From Budorcas taxicolor (taxonomy: Eukaryota > Chordata > Mammalia > Artiodactyla > Bovidae): a DNA stretch of 64,000 nt. The position numbers and the translations under genes are program-made. A model generated the notes under the pieces. The model searched no databases. It was not told the DNA's origin and saw only the letters and a program-made list of their open reading frames with translations. Positions 55,346 through 64,000 of this stretch are shown one piece after another. Location of the stretch: contig NC_068920.1 in NCBI RefSeq assembly GCF_023091745.1, forward strand, positions 151,743,622 to 151,807,621. The letters are read 5' to 3'. How positions within the stretch are numbered: the first letter of the stretch is position 1; the number at the start of each line of letters is the position of its first letter.

Positions 55346-56925
55346 AGCCATCCTAAAAGATTGCTTCCAAACCTCCTGGCTGATGCCTTGGGCGTCCCTT
55401 CCGGCCCTCCCTCCCCCATCCTAGTGGAGATCCAGGGACTCTGATTCATTTCTGTGTCTCCAGCACTTGGCACAGTCTCCAGCGAAAGTTTGCTGAATTG
55501 CATGGCTGCTGTCATTGCCGAATGGGTAAAATGCTTCCAGGCTTCTTGGGTTTCTTCCTGACTCACCACAAAACCTGAAAACTAGCCAGGAAGCATGGGG
55601 AGGGGTGTGGGTCAGGTGGAGTGCCGAGGGCTGAGTTCATGTGGGGGGTTCTGAGGGTCACAGGGGTTCCTCCCGAGGCCAGGACCGGTGTGGAACAGCA
55701 TGGGGACAACGCAGCATTCCATTGAGAGAGGACCTTACCTGGCATTAGAGGAACTGACTTCCTGAGAGGGAGGGAGCTCCCTGTCCTGAGAGGTAAGCAA
55801 GCAGAGTTGGAGCAACAATGTCATGGAAGAGATTTCTGCCCCCTCGGGGGTATGCACTGTTTGAGCCTCCAACCTGGGGCTCTGGGAAGCCTGGGATCCT
55901 CTTGGGGCGGTGACAGGGCACTTGGGGAGCTTCTGAGGGCTGGCGGAGGAGGCAGATGGAGAGCAGTATCCTTGCCAGCCACTGAAGATCGCCTCACATC
56001 GTGCCAGCCTGTCTGATCCCTGCTGCCGGAAGGCAGGGTGTGCCCATGTCTCCAGGGTTTCCTGGAACCCAAGGGAGGACCCTGGCACCCAGCAACCAGG
56101 ATGTCCCATATGGAGCCCCACTGCTCATCACAAAATTGAGGACGTCAGGAACTTTGAGGACCCCAGGCCACCATCCCTGACATCCCCTCAGCCTGGGAAA
56201 CCCCCCTAACTCCCTGTGTTTATCTAGGGCTTGCTTCTTCCTGGAAAGATCTGAGATTCTTTCATGATAATTCAGCTTCACATTTGCAGGACGAGAAGCC
56301 CACAGCGCAATGTGGTTGCTAGTCGGGGCCTTGGAATCCGCTGTGTGACCACCGAGGGCAAGCAACTTAACCTTCCCATGCACCACGAGCAAAGGTCTCG
56401 AATTTCTAATCCAGCCCAGCAGCGTGGGGTGGTGTGAGGGCCCAGAGTTTGGGCCTTGCTCCTGCCGCTTCCTGGATGTGAGGTTGTGTCTCATTTCTCT
56501 GAGTCCTGGTTTCCCAGGACAATGCTGAGAGGGACCCGGAATGCAGGGAGGGGGTCCTGTCATCAGAAGGAGACCCTCCTTGCCCCCGTGGAGCCAGTGA
56601 CAGGGCCAGCCTGTAATCTGCCCTTGTCCCCTGCCGGCTGGCTCAGAACTTATTTAAAGGTGCCAGCTCTCAGTTTCATGGCCATTGAACCAAAAAAGCA
56701 AAGTGACCCTCTCCTTAAACGCAGGAGATGGCAGCTGCTTGAAGGGGCCCAGGATGGAAGGTGGGGCTACCAGGGAGCGGACCCAAGGCTGCTCTATCTT
56801 CTTGCCCACCCTGTCCCATGTCCCACCTCTGAGCCTGCCTGTCACATCCTTCAGACAAGCTTCTTTCTCCTTCAGCTGGGAGGGCCTGTTAGGTGCTACA
56901 GTGGGGCCAGTAGGGCCTTCTCATC
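55346..56925. other. Mostly single-copy-like non-coding DNA
   Basis: Holds an L2 3' end in sense at about 55420-55505 ('ccagcacttggcacagtctcc') and a faint sense MIR at about 56430-56510. No exon supported; the frames at 55994-56563 and 56456-57013 lack splice context. Confidence 0.45.
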
Positions 56926-57065
56926 TCGCACACAAGGTCTTGAACCCCAGCTCTGCCACTTCTCAGGAATTCACTGTAGCCTCTCAGTGTTCCCATCTGT
57001 GAAATGGGACTGAGAAAACTTTTTTGGACAAGTTGGTGTGAGGTGCAGAAAGGGTAGCAGGCTCA
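56926..57065 (+). mobile_element. MIR SINE
   Basis: 'cttgaaccccagctctgccacttctcagg' then 'cctctcagtgttcccatctgtgaaatggga'. Confidence 0.85.
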
Positions 57066-57429
57066 CAGTATAGCCCCCCCATCCCCAAGTAGAAGACCCT
57101 CCGGTCTCCCTCCTGCTGGCTGATCCTGGGGGCCCAGCCCTTACTGAGAAGGGAGAACACAGTCCAGGCAGATAAGCAGGAAGATGCAGGAGTGTATCTG
57201 GGTCTGAGGAGCCCTGGAACTCAGCAAGAGGTCCTGGGTGGTGGGCTGATTATCAAGACAGGGGGCAGTAGGGGGAAATAACCATTGCAGCTAACACTTA
57301 GTCCTTCCACACATGTTTAGTGGGGATCCACTTCAGGTGGGCCAGCTGGGGACTGTTCTCAGTGCTACTCCGCACCATGGAGCTTATGTGAAAGCAGGAG
57401 CTGGCAGGTAAGATGCAAATAACGTACAG
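57066..57429. other. Single-copy-like non-coding DNA
   Basis: No feature recognised. Confidence 0.35.
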
Positions 57430-57790
57430 CTATGGTATTGGAGAAGACTCTTGAGAGTCCCTTGGACAGAAAGGAGATCAAATCAGTCAGTCCTAAAGGA
57501 AATCAACCCTAAATATTCCTTGGAAGGTCTGATGCTGAAGCTGAAGCTCCAATACTTTGGTCATCTGATGTGAAGAGAAAACTCACTGGAAAAGACTTTG
57601 ATACTGGGAAAGATTGAGGGCAGGAGGAGAAGGAGGCAACAGAGGATGAGATGGTTGGATGGCATCATAGACCCAGTAGATATGAATTTGAGCAAACTCT
57701 GGGAGATAGTGAAGGACAGAGAAGTCTGCTATGCGGCAGTCCATGGGGTTGTAAAGTCAAACACAACTTAGCTATTGAACAACAACAATA
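57430..57790 (+). mobile_element. BovB LINE 3' end
   Basis: From 'ggtattggagaagactcttgagagtccc' to 'tattgaacaacaacaataatg'. Diverged more than the other BovB ends, so probably older. Confidence 0.92.
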
Positions 57791-57799
57791 ATGTCAGGT

Positions 57800-58080
57800 G
57801 ATGTCTATCGAAAGGGCCAAGAAGAAAACTAAGCAAGGAGTGGGGTGAGGGGAGGGGCAGGGGACCTGATATCTCAGAGAGGTGGTGAGGGAGCTGAACA
57901 CAGAGTGGGGATAGCGAGGATTTGGGGGGATTTCACTCTTATCAGGGGAAATGGCCAGACCCTGGGGCAGTTCAAAGAAAAGACCTGTAAGTCTGGGCTA
58001 GGGGGAGGGGAGAGGGAGAGAGATGAGATAAGGAGGGCCTGGAAGGCTGTGGTGAGGACTCTCAACTTTAGCTTTACCGA
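57800..58080 (-). mobile_element. L2 LINE fragment, antisense
   Basis: 'ggaaggctgtggtgaggactctcaactttagc' (58039-58070) is typical antisense L2; upstream text is weaker. Confidence 0.5.
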
Positions 58081-58084
58081 ACGC

Positions 58085-58262
58085 TTCTTCTGGCCCTGTT
58101 CTAACATCTACCTGTATTACTCATTAATTCTCCCACCAGCCCTCCAGGGAGTCTCCTTGCTTCTATTACAGGTGAGGAAGCGGAGGCTCTGAGAAGTAAA
58201 ATCACTTGCTGAGGGTCACCCAACTGGTAAACGGGGAGCTGGAGTTTGGACCCAGGCAGGGT
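58085..58262 (-). mobile_element. MIR SINE, antisense
   Basis: 'ttacaggtgaggaagcggaggctctgagaag' then 'gctggagtttggacccaggca'. Confidence 0.87.
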
Positions 58263-58639
58263 TACCTGTCCTCACTTGAGAAACCAGCCAGGATGCTCCA
58301 AAGTGGACTCCAGCCCACATTGGTCTGTGTTCTGGAGAGGAGCCATGCAGGGTGGGACAGGGTCTGAGCCTGGGGTCAGGCTCCACCCCAGTTCAGAGCC
58401 CCAGACTGGGCAAGATTATGGGCTCCATTTGGCAGTGGACATAGAGTTTAACTAGAAAATCAGAACCCAGAGCAGAGAACCTGAGCGCTCCATACCACCA
58501 GGGGTGCTGGACGTCTCCCGCCTTATTCTTAGTCCACGCAATGGTGTTGCCTGCCCTTACTAGCGTCTGCCCGGAGAACACCTCTTCACCCCTGTCTGTC
58601 CAGCTCAGTTGGCCCCTCCTCTGCAAAGCTTTTCTTTAC
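58263..58639. other. Single-copy-like non-coding DNA
   Basis: No feature recognised. Confidence 0.35.
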
Positions 58640-58930
58640 TATTATTTTTAAAAGTTTATGGACTTATTTGGCTGCACTGGGTCTTCACTGCTGCACGAGG
58701 ACTTTCTCTTGTTGCGGTGAGTGGGGGCTGCTCTTCACTCTGGTGCTCAGGCTTCTCGTTGCAGTGGCTTCTCTTGTTGCAGAGCAAGGGCTCTGGAGTC
58801 TGGGCTCAGTGGTGGCGGCGCCCGGGCTTAGCTGCTCCACAGCATGTGGGATCTTCCTGGACCAGGGATCGAACGTGTGTCCCCTGCATTGGCAGGAGGA
58901 TTTTTAACCCCTAGACTATTAGGGCAGCCC
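58640..58930 (-). mobile_element. CHR-type SINE, antisense, near full length
   Basis: From 'ttggctgcactgggtcttca' to 'aacccctagactattagggcagcc'. Retains several CpGs (ggtggcggcgcccggg), as expected of the GC-rich CHR body. Confidence 0.9.
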
Positions 58931-59798
58931 TGTGCCGCTTTTCTGATTCTGCTGAGCAGATTGGTCCCTCCTCCAGCTTCACTTTATTCCCCTCTAGCTT
59001 TCAGATCCTTGGGTTTGGTTCTTCCTTTATGTGTCTGGCTCCCAGGCTTGGCCCAGCCTGGGCGTGGCAGGCACAGAGAGAGTGAGTGGGTGGATGCAGC
59101 GGCATCTCTATGGCAACCTGCCGGCCTGTGGCAGCGTGGTCCATCTAATCCATCACCACCCTATGAGGAAAGGCCAGGAGAAGCCCCATTCCACCACCGA
59201 GACTCCCAAGTGTGGAGTCAGTAGCTCAGTGTCACCCACCTCGTAAGCAGCAGAGTCTGGATAGAAACCCAGGTGGTTGATTTCAGCCCTATCACACCTT
59301 AGCAAGAAAAAGACCTCAAGTGCCTCTGTGCAAATGGGCCCCCATAGCTCCCTGAATCCCTGGGACTCCCAGAAGCCCTGGGGTCCCTGGAGGTTGTGGG
59401 AAGTAGAGGGAACTGGATCTGAGCTCAGCTGTTGACTGGGGGTCCAGGCTTCCCATCCACCACTCCTAGACCCCCTCCCCCACACCCGCTGAGTCAGAGA
59501 TCCAGGGAGCCTGGTGCCTGCAGCTGCCTGGGTAGGGCCTGACCTCCCTGTAATTAAGGCAGCGGGAGGCTGGGCGCTGGGATCTCTGTCATCACAGAGG
59601 GGTGGTCACGGGTGACAGAGGAGCTTCCCCCAGGCTAGGCCAACCACGTCAGCAGCCACTGGCTGCTCTGGGAGCACTGGGCAACAGCAGGGGGCTGGGA
59701 GGGGTCGGGGGGTGTTCCCCTCCCTTCCACCCCAGCCTGGTCCCTCCTGCCAGCCTCCCAGCTTGTCTCTATCTCCTATCTCTCCCCTCTTTTTTTCC
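58931..59798. other. Mostly single-copy-like DNA with a worn MIR
   Basis: About 59160-59290 is a faint antisense MIR. Bases 59681-59698 (gcaacagcagggggctgg) resemble the CTCF core. 59550-59620 has 'ctgtaattaaggcagcggga' and the inverted pair gtcac-gg-gtgac, possible transcription-factor sites. Confidence 0.4.
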
Positions 59799-59938
59799 TA
59801 AATTTTGTATTGACAATTTGCGGGGGGGGGGCACACCACATGATATGCAGGATCTTAGTTCCCCAAACAGAGGCTGAACCCTTGCCCCTTGCAGTGGAAG
59901 TGCGGGGCCCTAACCACTGGACCACCAGGAAAGCCCCC
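59799..59938 (-). mobile_element. CHR-type SINE, antisense, short form
   Basis: G9 run, 'tgcaggatcttagttcccca', ending 'taaccactggaccaccagga'. Confidence 0.87.
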
Positions 59939-59951
59939 ATCTCCCTCCTCT

Positions 59952-60120
59952 CTTTTAAAAGATATTTTCTCTATTTATTTAGCTGTGCCAGGTTTTAGTT
60001 GTGGCATGCAGGAGCTTTTAGTTGCAATTTGTGGGATCTAGTTCCCTGACCAGGGATTGAACCCCAGACCCCCAGCATTGGAAGCACCAAGTCTTAGCCA
60101 CCGGACCACCAGGGAAGCCC
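59952..60120 (-). mobile_element. CHR-type SINE, antisense, with perfect TSD
   Basis: Second CHR directly beside the first. A perfect 15-base TSD ccatctccctcctct (59937-59951 and 60121-60135) overlaps the last bases of the older CHR, so this copy is the younger. Confidence 0.95.
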
Positions 60121-60389
60121 CCATCTCCCTCCTCTTAAGGTCCCCTCTGCCTCAGCCTCAGGGTCATGTCTCCAAAAATCTGGCCACTGAGGCTCAGTTT
60201 CTAATGTCCCAGTGATCCATGGGGAATGGACAGTTTCTCTGCTATAAGTGCAGAGTGTTAAGGAGAATTCTGGGAAAGGGCCATCTCCAGGGACACCCAG
60301 GTATCCACTGGGATGCAGGCCGTCCTCTGGACAGAGGGCTTTCGAGGCTGCTCGTGCCCCCTGGACCAAGCCTGCACTCCTGGGCTGTG
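60121..60389. other. Single-copy-like spacer
   Basis: No feature recognised. Confidence 0.35.
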
Positions 60390-60700
60390 ATCCCACGTCC
60401 TCTGGTTCCAGCCCCAGCCACTCACCTGCTCCGGCACCCTCCCGGCCGCGTGTCATTCCCTCCACGCTGCCTTCATTTGCCGTTGTCACGCCCTCCCTGC
60501 CTCTGTGCCTTTCCGTGTGCCGTTCCCTCCGCCGGGGAGGCCCGTACCTTCTCGAACTCGCCCATCCAAATCCTGCTCTTCTCTCTGTCCTGTTCAGATG
60601 CCTCCTCCCCCAGGCAGCCTTCCCTGATTGGGCCCAAATGACACTCTCCCTGTCCCGCAAGCCCCGGGGCTCTGTCGTATTCTGGGTCTGAGATGTGGAT
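60390..60700 (+). mobile_element. L2 LINE 3' region
   Basis: 'cctgcctctgtgcctttccg', 'tccctccgccggggaggccc' and 'caggcagccttccctgattg' are sense L2. It keeps an unusual number of CpGs. Confidence 0.75.
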
Positions 60701-60984
60701 TGAATTACCGCATCTTTGTCCTCCCCCCAGCACCACCTCCCTCCCTACCAGCATCTAGGCTATGACCTCTCTGGGGGTCCAGGCCTGGTCTGAAGGGCAC
60801 TCACAAGCCTCGAACAAGTCACTTCTCCTCTCTCTTTGGCCTTGTCCTCATCTGTGGAGCAGGACGGGCAGGGTTTCTGCTGGCGGGGTCCCTGAGGAGT
60901 GACTGTATCCAAGTAGGGAACACTGGGACCAGTGCCCAGCTCTCGTGGCCTCTTAGTGAGTGGCACCCCATGTTATTATAGCTG
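60701..60984 (+). mobile_element. MIR SINE, degraded, with flanks
   Basis: 'aacaagtcacttctcctctctctttggccttgtcctcatctgtggagc' style text at 60815-60862 is sense MIR; the outer parts are uncertain. Confidence 0.6.
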
Positions 60985-61640
60985 TGCCCGTAGATGCCAG
61001 CATCCCTCTCCCCTGGGGACTTAACAGCCCCTGTCCAGTCCTGCCCCAGCCTCTGCCCCCTTATACAGTAGCCAGAGAGGCCTTTCTAAAGAGCAGCCTG
61101 GAATGTCTCCCTCCCGTGCGTCATCCCCTGGGTCAAACCTGAGAACCATCCCCGCCCGTGAGGCCCTGCCTGATCCCCTCTGCTGCTTCTCTCCCACCAC
61201 CTCTGCCGTGGCCGCTGCTCCAACTGCCTGGGACTTATCGAGGAGGTCACTGAACACCCCAAGTGCCATCTCAGTTCAGGGCTTCTGCACAGGACGCTCC
61301 CTCTACCCAGCACACCCTCCCCCTCACTCCCTCCTTCTGCAGCTGGCTAATTGCTACTCACCCATAAGGCCCCAGCTGAAGTGCCCAGTCCTCCAGGAAG
61401 CCTTCCCTGACCACCTCCCCCTGTCTGGGTGAGGCAGCCTTTTTTTTTTTTTTTCAAGTTCCCACAGCTCTTAGCGCACACGCTGCATTGCACAGGCCTG
61501 TTTACCTGTGAGCTCCAAGAGACCAGATGCTGAGACTTGCTCCCTCCTGCAAAAGCCAGCACCTGGCACGGTGTCTGGCGCCGAGTAGATGCTCAAAAAA
61601 AAAAAATTCTAGTGTCTGACTGAATGGATGGATGAGTCAA
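60985..61640 (+). mobile_element. L2 LINE 3' region including its end
   Basis: 'cagagaggcctttctaaaga', 'tactcacccataaggcccca', 'ccaggaagccttccctgacc', 'gtttacctgtgagctccaag' and 'cacctggcacggtgtctggc' run in sense to the terminal 'tgactgaatggatgga'. One of the most complete L2 3' regions here. Confidence 0.85.
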
Positions 61641-62197
61641 TTTCTGCATCCCCCACACTGCAGGAAATGTCTGTAGAACAGATTTGAGTGGGAGGTTCCA
61701 GCAGGGCCTAGGAGAAGCCCCTGGGGTTTGGGCGCTGGGCGGTGAACAGAGAGGACCCCCCCATCCCCTCCTGTGGGTGGGTCAGCCTCCCCCCTTTCCA
61801 CAGACCCCGGGGTCCCCCGGAGCCAGCTTCCAGATGCTCAGCCCAGGCTCATCCTTACCTCTTAGCTTTTCCATTTGCGCAGGCCGGCCAGATCCCCGCA
61901 GCCAGCGTCGCGGGCAGCCAGGCCAATTGTCCCGGCGTCTTCCTATTTTAGACATCTCTGCTGCCTCGGTCCCTTCTAATGTTTCCAGCCAGGCTGCGGG
62001 GGGAGGAAAAAGAGGTTACTGCTACTTTAAATGTACTGTATGAAGGCAAGGGCTGGAAAGGGGCCTGCGTGCAGGAATACCCAGTCATCTAGTTGGAAAA
62101 GCCGCCAGATGGAATACAAAAGGAGAAACCCAGACGCTCATGGAGACAGCCTCGGTTCATAAATCAGGTGGGGCCAGGGGCTGGGGGCCCATACGCC
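61641..62197 (+). promoter_or_regulatory. DAB2IP: Probable alternative promoter and 5' UTR of DAB2IP short isoform
   Basis: No recognised repeat occurs in this stretch. It has a small CpG cluster at 61879-61941 (8 CpG), a CCAAT box at 61923-61927, and a G-rich block at 61996-62004. No TATA box is placed convincingly. An in-frame stop (tag, 62090-62092) lies upstream of the initiator codon, so the 5' part is untranslated. The transcription start cannot be read from sequence. Confidence 0.5.
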
Positions 62198-62237
62198 ATG
62201 GAGCCCGACTCCCTCTTGGACCAAGACGACTCCTTCG
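62198..62237 (+). CDS. DAB2IP: DAB2IP alternative first coding exon (partial CDS)
   Basis: DAB2IP (AIP1) is a cytoplasmic Ras GTPase-activating scaffold with PH, C2 and RasGAP domains that dampens Ras, PI3K and TNF/ASK1 signalling. This exon supplies only the N-terminal 13 residues and one base of the next codon. It reads MEPDSLLDQDDSF, which agrees with my memory of the short human isoform, where the last residue is Tyr. The ATG has a strong Kozak context (gccATGg) and an upstream in-frame stop at 62090. The exon ends G|gtaaga, a consensus donor. The split codon begins with G, as needed for the Glu that opens the shared ESPQERPG segment of downstream exons. The PH, C2 and GAP exons lie beyond the window. 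Alternative: a chance match, unlikely given the combined evidence. Confidence 0.87.
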
Positions 62238-62574
62238 GTAAGACCAGAGCCCTGGCAAAGTGGCAGAGTGCTACTCAGGGAGGCTTTCTCTGTTTGCTGC
62301 GGGAATCCAGGAATGAGAGTTGAAGCGGGGAGGAAGATGGGCACTGCCTGGTGTGGGGACCTGTGGGTCATGGGTGCCGGGGGTTGCAGGGCACAGAGCT
62401 GAAGGGTCCCTGGAGCCGGCGTTCCTTGGGACCAAGCATCGGTGGGGGGAGGGAGCGGGAGTTTTCGGCCGCTTCTGTTTTGCTCCTGGACCAGAAGGAA
62501 AGGAAGGAAGTTTGCAGCCCCCTGCCTGTCTGCCTCACTCGCGGTCGTCCCCAGGCCTGCTGGCTGCGGTGGGG

Positions 62575-62665
62575 GATTTAATTAGTGAGATCCTGCAGAT
62601 AAATATAGATGGACCAGGCAGAGGAACGCAGTCTGTAATTAAAGCCAGGCTGCAAGCATTCCCCA
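62575..62665. promoter_or_regulatory. DAB2IP: AT-motif element with TAATTA-type sites
   Basis: Inside GC-rich DNA 340 bases after the donor, this stretch contains atttaattagtgag, 'gcagataaatatagatgg' and 'ctgtaattaaagccagg': two TAATTA/TAATTAAA sites plus a GATAA. The change in composition and motif density look like a conserved regulatory element. Inference only. Confidence 0.4.
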
Positions 62666-63846
62666 TTCTGCAGGGCCCCAGGGGCTGCCCCCGGGGAGCG
62701 CCCCTGCCGCAGCCTCCCTGCAAACCCTGGGCGGATTGTTGGGCGAAAGTTGCCTGGGACAGAGCCCTTGTCGGAAGCCGGTGGCGGTGGCGAGGAACTT
62801 GCACTTTTCCCAGCGGATCAGCCGTGGCAGTTTCTGCAGGCTGGGGGCTCCAGGGTTGCAGGGGTCTAAGACCCGGATTGCTCAGCCCGGCCAGGCTGTG
62901 CACTTTTGGTTAGGATGCCGGGGGTGGGGGTGGTTGAGGGGGGCACTCTGGCCATCTCTGTGATGTGGGAAGATGGGAAGCAGGAGGGCCGGAGGGTGGC
63001 TGAGGGACTGAGGAGCGCTGGGCTGGGGGGACGTAGGTTTTAAGGCTCTGTAAGGAGGGGGCCCTGTTGGCCTCAGAGAGGAGAGCTAGTCAAGGGAGGC
63101 ATCGCTCCAGCTAGGATCAGCCTTTTGGGGACCTAGATCATCCTGGGCCTATGGTTCCTGCTAAGAAAACTGTGTGCTTCTCCCCCTGGACCCCCACCCC
63201 CACCCCAGCCAGGCCTGGCTGCAGGGCACAGATTCAAAGCCAAATTTCCTCCCTCCTGCCAGCTCCAGTTCTTTCCAAGGAGAGGGGCTCTTGCCACGTT
63301 TGGAGCTGCACCCCTCAGGGGAGCTTGGCACCACCTAGCCTAGCCTAGCCCGCGGACCTAGCATCTTTGGGAGGTCGGGTGGCCAGTGGATGCCTGCCAA
63401 GTGACCTCCACGTGCCAGGCTCTGTGTCAGGGTCAGGGGTGCAGGATGAGAGAACTCAAACCGAAGAAACAGTTTGTAATTAGTGAATGGAGAGAGGAAA
63501 GAGAGAGGGAGGGAGCAAGGGAGGGAGAAAAGGGAGATGGCGCCTTGGCCCTGGAAGAGCTCCTGGCCTCCAGTGGGAGACAAAGGATAGGAGACTGGAT
63601 TCTGAGTGATGAGTTCCTGGGGGGGAGGTGGGGGCAGACAGTCTGGAGTGTGGGACAGGCCTGCCTGTCTGCAGAGGTGTCCACCTGAACTTGGCAGGGG
63701 GACACCTAGATACTACCCCATGGAGGGCACAGACCCCTGTCTGGGGGACCAACCCAGAGCCAAGCAGGGCTCCAAATCCCTCTGTCTCCCTACCTGGAGC
63801 TCACTGGTGTCTCAGTAACCCACAGCCTCCACCTGCTGTCCCACAG

Positions 63847-63873
63847 GTTTGCTAGCAGCAGTCTTGGGGCAGG
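63847..63873 (+). other. DAB2IP: Candidate 27-nt microexon
   Basis: cctgctgtcccacag precedes it as a good acceptor and gtaagt follows as a near-perfect donor (GT at 63874). Joined after the first exon, the frame reads through without a stop, adds nine residues and keeps the phase for the next exon. No transcript evidence is available here. A chance pair of splice sites remains the simpler explanation. Confidence 0.3.
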
Positions 63874-64000
63874 GTAAGTCCGGGGTCCCTGGAAACGGGG
63901 ACTGCTTGCACCATAACTGAAGGGCCCATGCACCAGCTCCTTGTCCTCCCTTGTTGTGGGAGCCTGTGGTTGGCCTTCTGGAAGCTGGGCAGGCAGCAGT

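Larger units (their letters stand above)
62238..64000 (+). other. DAB2IP: Start of the DAB2IP intron
   Basis: Follows the first-exon donor to the end of the window. No recognised interspersed repeat, unlike almost all of the preceding 62 kb, which suggests constraint near the promoter. CpG density is raised at 62685-62835 (about 11 CpG in 150 bases). A homeodomain-type element and a candidate microexon are listed separately. Confidence 0.6.

Noticed and set aside
62093..62197. N-terminal extension of the DAB2IP exon from an upstream TTG
   Set aside because: The upstream start is TTG, an in-frame stop lies at 62090-62092, and the ATG at 62198 has a strong Kozak context matching the known isoform start.

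Overview
This 64 kb window is nuclear DNA from a ruminant artiodactyl (cattle, sheep, goat or a close relative). It is packed with BovB (RTE) LINE copies, Bov-tA/Bov-A2 SINEs and CHR-type tRNA-Glu SINEs. This combination is specific to ruminants, and it lies on a background of older mammalian repeats (MIR, L2, old L1, hAT fragments). The sequence does not separate cattle from sheep or goat. There are no bacterial genes, operons, CRISPR arrays or functional RNA genes.

Only one protein-coding exon can be supported. At 62198-62237 (+) a short coding stretch reads MEPDSLLDQDDSF and ends in a strong splice donor. It matches the N-terminus of the short DAB2IP (AIP1, a Ras GTPase-activating protein) isoform as I remember it from human. 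The upstream in-frame stop, the Kozak context and the phase of the split codon all fit an alternative first exon. The long DAB2IP isoform starts from a more distant exon, so bases 1-62,000 are probably intronic or 5' flanking DNA of DAB2IP and the last 1.8 kb is the following intron.

Layout. 0.5-3.5 kb: an antisense BovB carrying a nested sense BovB. 3.6-16 kb: scattered CHR, Bov-tA, L2 and MIR copies in single-copy DNA. 16.6-20.6 kb: a nest of L1, BovB and Bov-tA2, including a 135/135-nt inverted duplication built into a SINE insertion. 20.7-25.6 kb: old DNA elements, L2, CHR and a BovB end. 25.7-30.5 kb: an antisense L1 with an ORF1/ORF2 internal deletion, interrupted by BovB, Bov-tA and CHR. 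31-46 kb: MIR, L2, Bov-tA and CHR, two microsatellites, a CTCF-like site and a BovB with a 5' inversion. 46.4-48 kb: a sense BovB with a 377-codon reverse-transcriptase reading frame. 49.2-49.5 kb: an orphan CpG-island-like patch. 49.8-61.6 kb: mostly L2, CHR, Bov-tA and MIR plus a GGAT minisatellite. 61.6-64 kb: the DAB2IP alternative promoter, exon and start of intron, with a possible homeodomain-type regulatory element and a candidate 27-nt microexon.

I found no new multi-gene system. The observations most worth following up are the inverted duplication at 17165-17466, the orphan CpG island with a CTCF-like core, the candidate microexon after the DAB2IP exon, and several unusual retroposition products (a twin-primed BovB and an A/T-only insertion flanked by target-site duplications). 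Repeat families were recognised by eye, so boundaries are good to about 10-20 bases unless target-site duplications (TSDs) are given.
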